DNA from: Mycobacterium sp. PSTR-4-N
Lineage (GTDB): Bacteria; Actinomycetota; Actinomycetes; Mycobacteriales; Mycobacteriaceae
Direction of reading: 5' to 3'
DNA: 64,000 nucleotides
Assembly: GCF_022348085.1 (NCBI RefSeq)
Contig: NZ_JAKRFN010000017.1
Span: forward strand, 1 to 64,000
Shown here: positions 62,723 through 64,000 of the stretch, piece after piece
How positions within the stretch are numbered: position 1 is the first letter of the stretch
How the letters are laid out: every line of letters begins with the position of its first letter
The notes under the pieces: generated by a model
Told to the model about the DNA's origin: nothing
The model's input: only the letters and a program-made list of their open reading frames with translations
The model's database searches: none
Made by a program: the position numbers and the translations under genes

Positions 62723-63682
62723 ATGAAGTATTTCCTCGCATTCAGACGTCGGCTGATCGCCGGCGCACTGGTGGCGCTGCTGCTGCCGGGTCTCGTCGCG
62801 GTCGTCGGCGGATCCGCCACGGCCGCCGCGTACTCGCGGCCCGGACTGCCCGTCGAGACGCTGATGGTTCCTTCTGCGGCGATGGGCCGCGACATTCCGG
62901 TCAAGTTCCAGGGCGGCGGCCCGAAGGCGGTCTACCTGCTCGACGGCCTGCGCGCCCGTGACGACAACAGTGGCTGGGACATCGAAACCGCGGCATTCGA
63001 GAACTACTTCGAATCCGGTCTCTCGGTGGTGATGCCGGTCGGCGGCATGTCCAGCTTCTACACGAACTGGCAGCGTCCGGCCGTCGGCAACGGCACCACG
63101 TACAACTACCAGTGGGAGACCTTCCTGACCTCCGAGCTGCCCGCCTATCTGGCGGCCAACAAGGGGATCTCACCCAGCGGTAACGCCGTTGTCGGCCTGT
63201 CGATGTCGGGCAGCGCGGCGCTGATCCTCGCCGCCTACCATCCCGGCCAATTCAGTTACGCCGCATCGCTGTCGGGGTTCCTGAACCTGTCGCAGGGCAT
63301 CTGGCCGACCCTGGTCGGCTTCGCGATGCGTGACGCGGGTGGGTTCGACGCCACCGCGATGTGGGGTCCCGGGGGCGGTCCCGCGTGGCAGCGCAACGAC
63401 CCGACCCTGCAGGCCGGACGACTCGTGGCCAACGGCACGCGGCTGTGGATCTACACCGGCAACGGCCGCCCGGGTGACCTCGGCGGCGGCGGTGACATCC
63501 CCGGTCAGGTGTTGGAGAGCATCACCGGAGACAGCAACCGCGCGTTCCAGAAGGCCTACCTCGGTGACGGAGGACGCAACGCGACCTTCAACTTCCCGCC
63601 GAACGGGACGCATGGCTGGGGGTACTGGGGCGCACAGCTGAACGCGATGAAGCCCGACATTCAGCGCACACTGGGCGCCTGA
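62723..63682 (+). CDS. Antigen 85-type mycolyltransferase
   Basis: 319 residues, the family length. Signal peptide of about 36 residues ending ATAAA; the mature start YSRPGLPVETLMVPSA matches FSRPGLPVEYL of antigen 85. The esterase triad is seen as Ser in GLSMSGSAA and His in HGWGYWG, with a Glu/Asp between; VYLLDGLRARDDNSGWD is conserved. Transfers mycolic acids between trehalose monomycolates and to arabinogalactan in the cell wall. ATG 62723; GGAGAGGA lies rather far upstream. Which of FbpA, B or C cannot be said; the C-terminal DDL binding loop suits a secreted paralogue. Confidence 0.92.
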   Translation: MKYFLAFRRRLIAGALVALLLPGLVAVVGGSATAAAYSRPGLPVETLMVPSAAMGRDIPVKFQGGGPKAVYLLDGLRARDDNSGWDIETAAFENYFESGLSVVMPVGGMSSFYTNWQRPAVGNGTTYNYQWETFLTSELPAYLAANKGISPSGNAVVGLSMSGSAALILAAYHPGQFSYAASLSGFLNLSQGIWPTLVGFAMRDAGGFDATAMWGPGGGPAWQRNDPTLQAGRLVANGTRLWIYTGNGRPGDLGGGGDIPGQVLESITGDSNRAFQKAYLGDGGRNATFNFPPNGTHGWGYWGAQLNAMKPDIQRTLGA

Positions 63683-63687
63683 GACGG

Positions 63688-63727
63688 CCGAACCGGCTGC
63701 AGCACCGGTGTGCTGCGGCCGGTTCGG
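63688..63727. terminator. Strong bidirectional hairpin terminator
   Basis: CCGAACCGGC-T-GCAGCAC pairs with GTGCTGC-G-GCCGGTTCGG: 17 base pairs plus one T-G position around a 4-nt loop. It sits between the convergent mycolyltransferase (stop 63682) and the next gene (stop 63729). No T-run. Confidence 0.7.
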
Positions 63728-63728
63728 T

Positions 63729-64000
63729 CTAGTCGTCGGTGACCTGACCGGGGCGGGCCACGGGCCGCTCCCAGCGCGCGCGGCGCTCATCGTCGGACTG
63801 TTCCCACCATGGTGGTGAACCACGTTCGCCCAGCGCCACTTTGGCGTCCTGCACGCCCGCTCTGGCGGTCGCCTCCTGCGGAGTTCCCCGGGTGCGCCGC
63901 ACCTCGCGTCGCCACGCCATCAGGATGTGTGTCAGTTCCTCGCGGCGCTGTTCGGGGATGGCGGGATCGGTGGCTCGCCACCGTCTGCCCTTGATGACGA
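63729..64000 (-). CDS. Conserved actinobacterial hypothetical protein (5' end beyond the window)
   Basis: The frame is open to the right edge, so the N-terminus is missing. Visible residues (VIKGRRWRATDPAIPE, REELTHILMAWRREVRRTRG, ATARAGVQDAKVALGERG, PPWWEQSDDERRARWERPV) are hydrophilic, charged and Trp-rich, as in a family widespread in actinobacteria with no known function. An internal ATG at 63920 is not likely the start because homology-like pattern continues upstream. Ends next to the terminator hairpin. Confidence 0.7.
   Translation of the reverse strand, partial: VIKGRRWRATDPAIPEQRREELTHILMAWRREVRRTRGTPQEATARAGVQDAKVALGERGSPPWWEQSDDERRARWERPVARPGQVTDD

Overview
The window looks like chromosome of a fast-growing, probably pigmented mycobacterium (Mycolicibacterium type). 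The evidence is high GC, many GTG starts with GTGA/ATGA gene overlaps, an antigen-85 mycolyltransferase (62.7 kb), three luciferase-like F420-type oxidoreductases, a 13E12-type DUF222/HNH gene with a LexA-like box, a PGRS-like glycine-rich protein cut by the left edge, and carotenoid genes of the chlorobactene/isorenieratene kind. No rRNA, tRNA, CRISPR array or intact insertion sequence was seen.

Layout. 0-9.2 kb: a C39-peptidase-like PGRS protein, then a small oxidative catabolic group (3Fe-4S ferredoxin, acyl-CoA synthetase, P450, a decayed FAD monooxygenase, a Tat-exported amidohydrolase, an SDR and a TetR regulator). 9.4-14.4 kb: an exported DUF1214-like protein, a glucose dehydrogenase-like enzyme, an LLM oxidoreductase and two small membrane proteins. 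14.4-21.4 kb: a phosphonate-use cluster, with HD-domain and GntR genes divergent from an FAD oxidoreductase, a phosphonatase-like HAD enzyme and a four-gene ABC importer. A PhnF-type operator lies between the two arms, and the last permease gene carries a frameshift. 21.4-36 kb: mixed housekeeping and stress genes (GAF, VOC, large catalase, AraC and WYL regulators, GAF-EAL, thiD, PepD-like protease, FKBP lipoprotein).

36-50.4 kb is the most unusual part. A TetR gene is divergent from an amidase, and the next gene is a 960-residue kinase/PLP-enzyme fusion; the same 17-bp interrupted palindrome sits in both promoters. It is followed by an RpiR regulator with a class II glutamine amidohydrolase, and, divergently, a tightly packed five-gene operon: glutamine-synthetase-like ligase, amino acid/amine permease, class III aminotransferase, FluG-type amidohydrolase and Orn/Lys/Arg decarboxylase. 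Together they suggest uptake and gamma-glutamylation of an amine, followed by transamination and deglutamylation; the substrate cannot be read from sequence.

52.8-62.3 kb carries carotenoid-tailoring genes (lycopene cyclase, CrtI-type oxidoreductase, GT2 glycosyltransferase, CruF-type hydratase, CrtU/CruE-type aromatic-ring synthase), interrupted by the 13E12 gene, a possible IS remnant, a YihY-type membrane protein and a CDP-alcohol phosphatidyltransferase. crtE and crtB are absent here, so precursor supply must be encoded elsewhere. The window closes with the mycolyltransferase, a strong bidirectional hairpin terminator and a partial convergent gene.

Names and domain calls rest on reading motifs by eye. 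Starts were chosen from ribosome-binding sites, overlaps and family N-termini; stop positions are more certain than starts.
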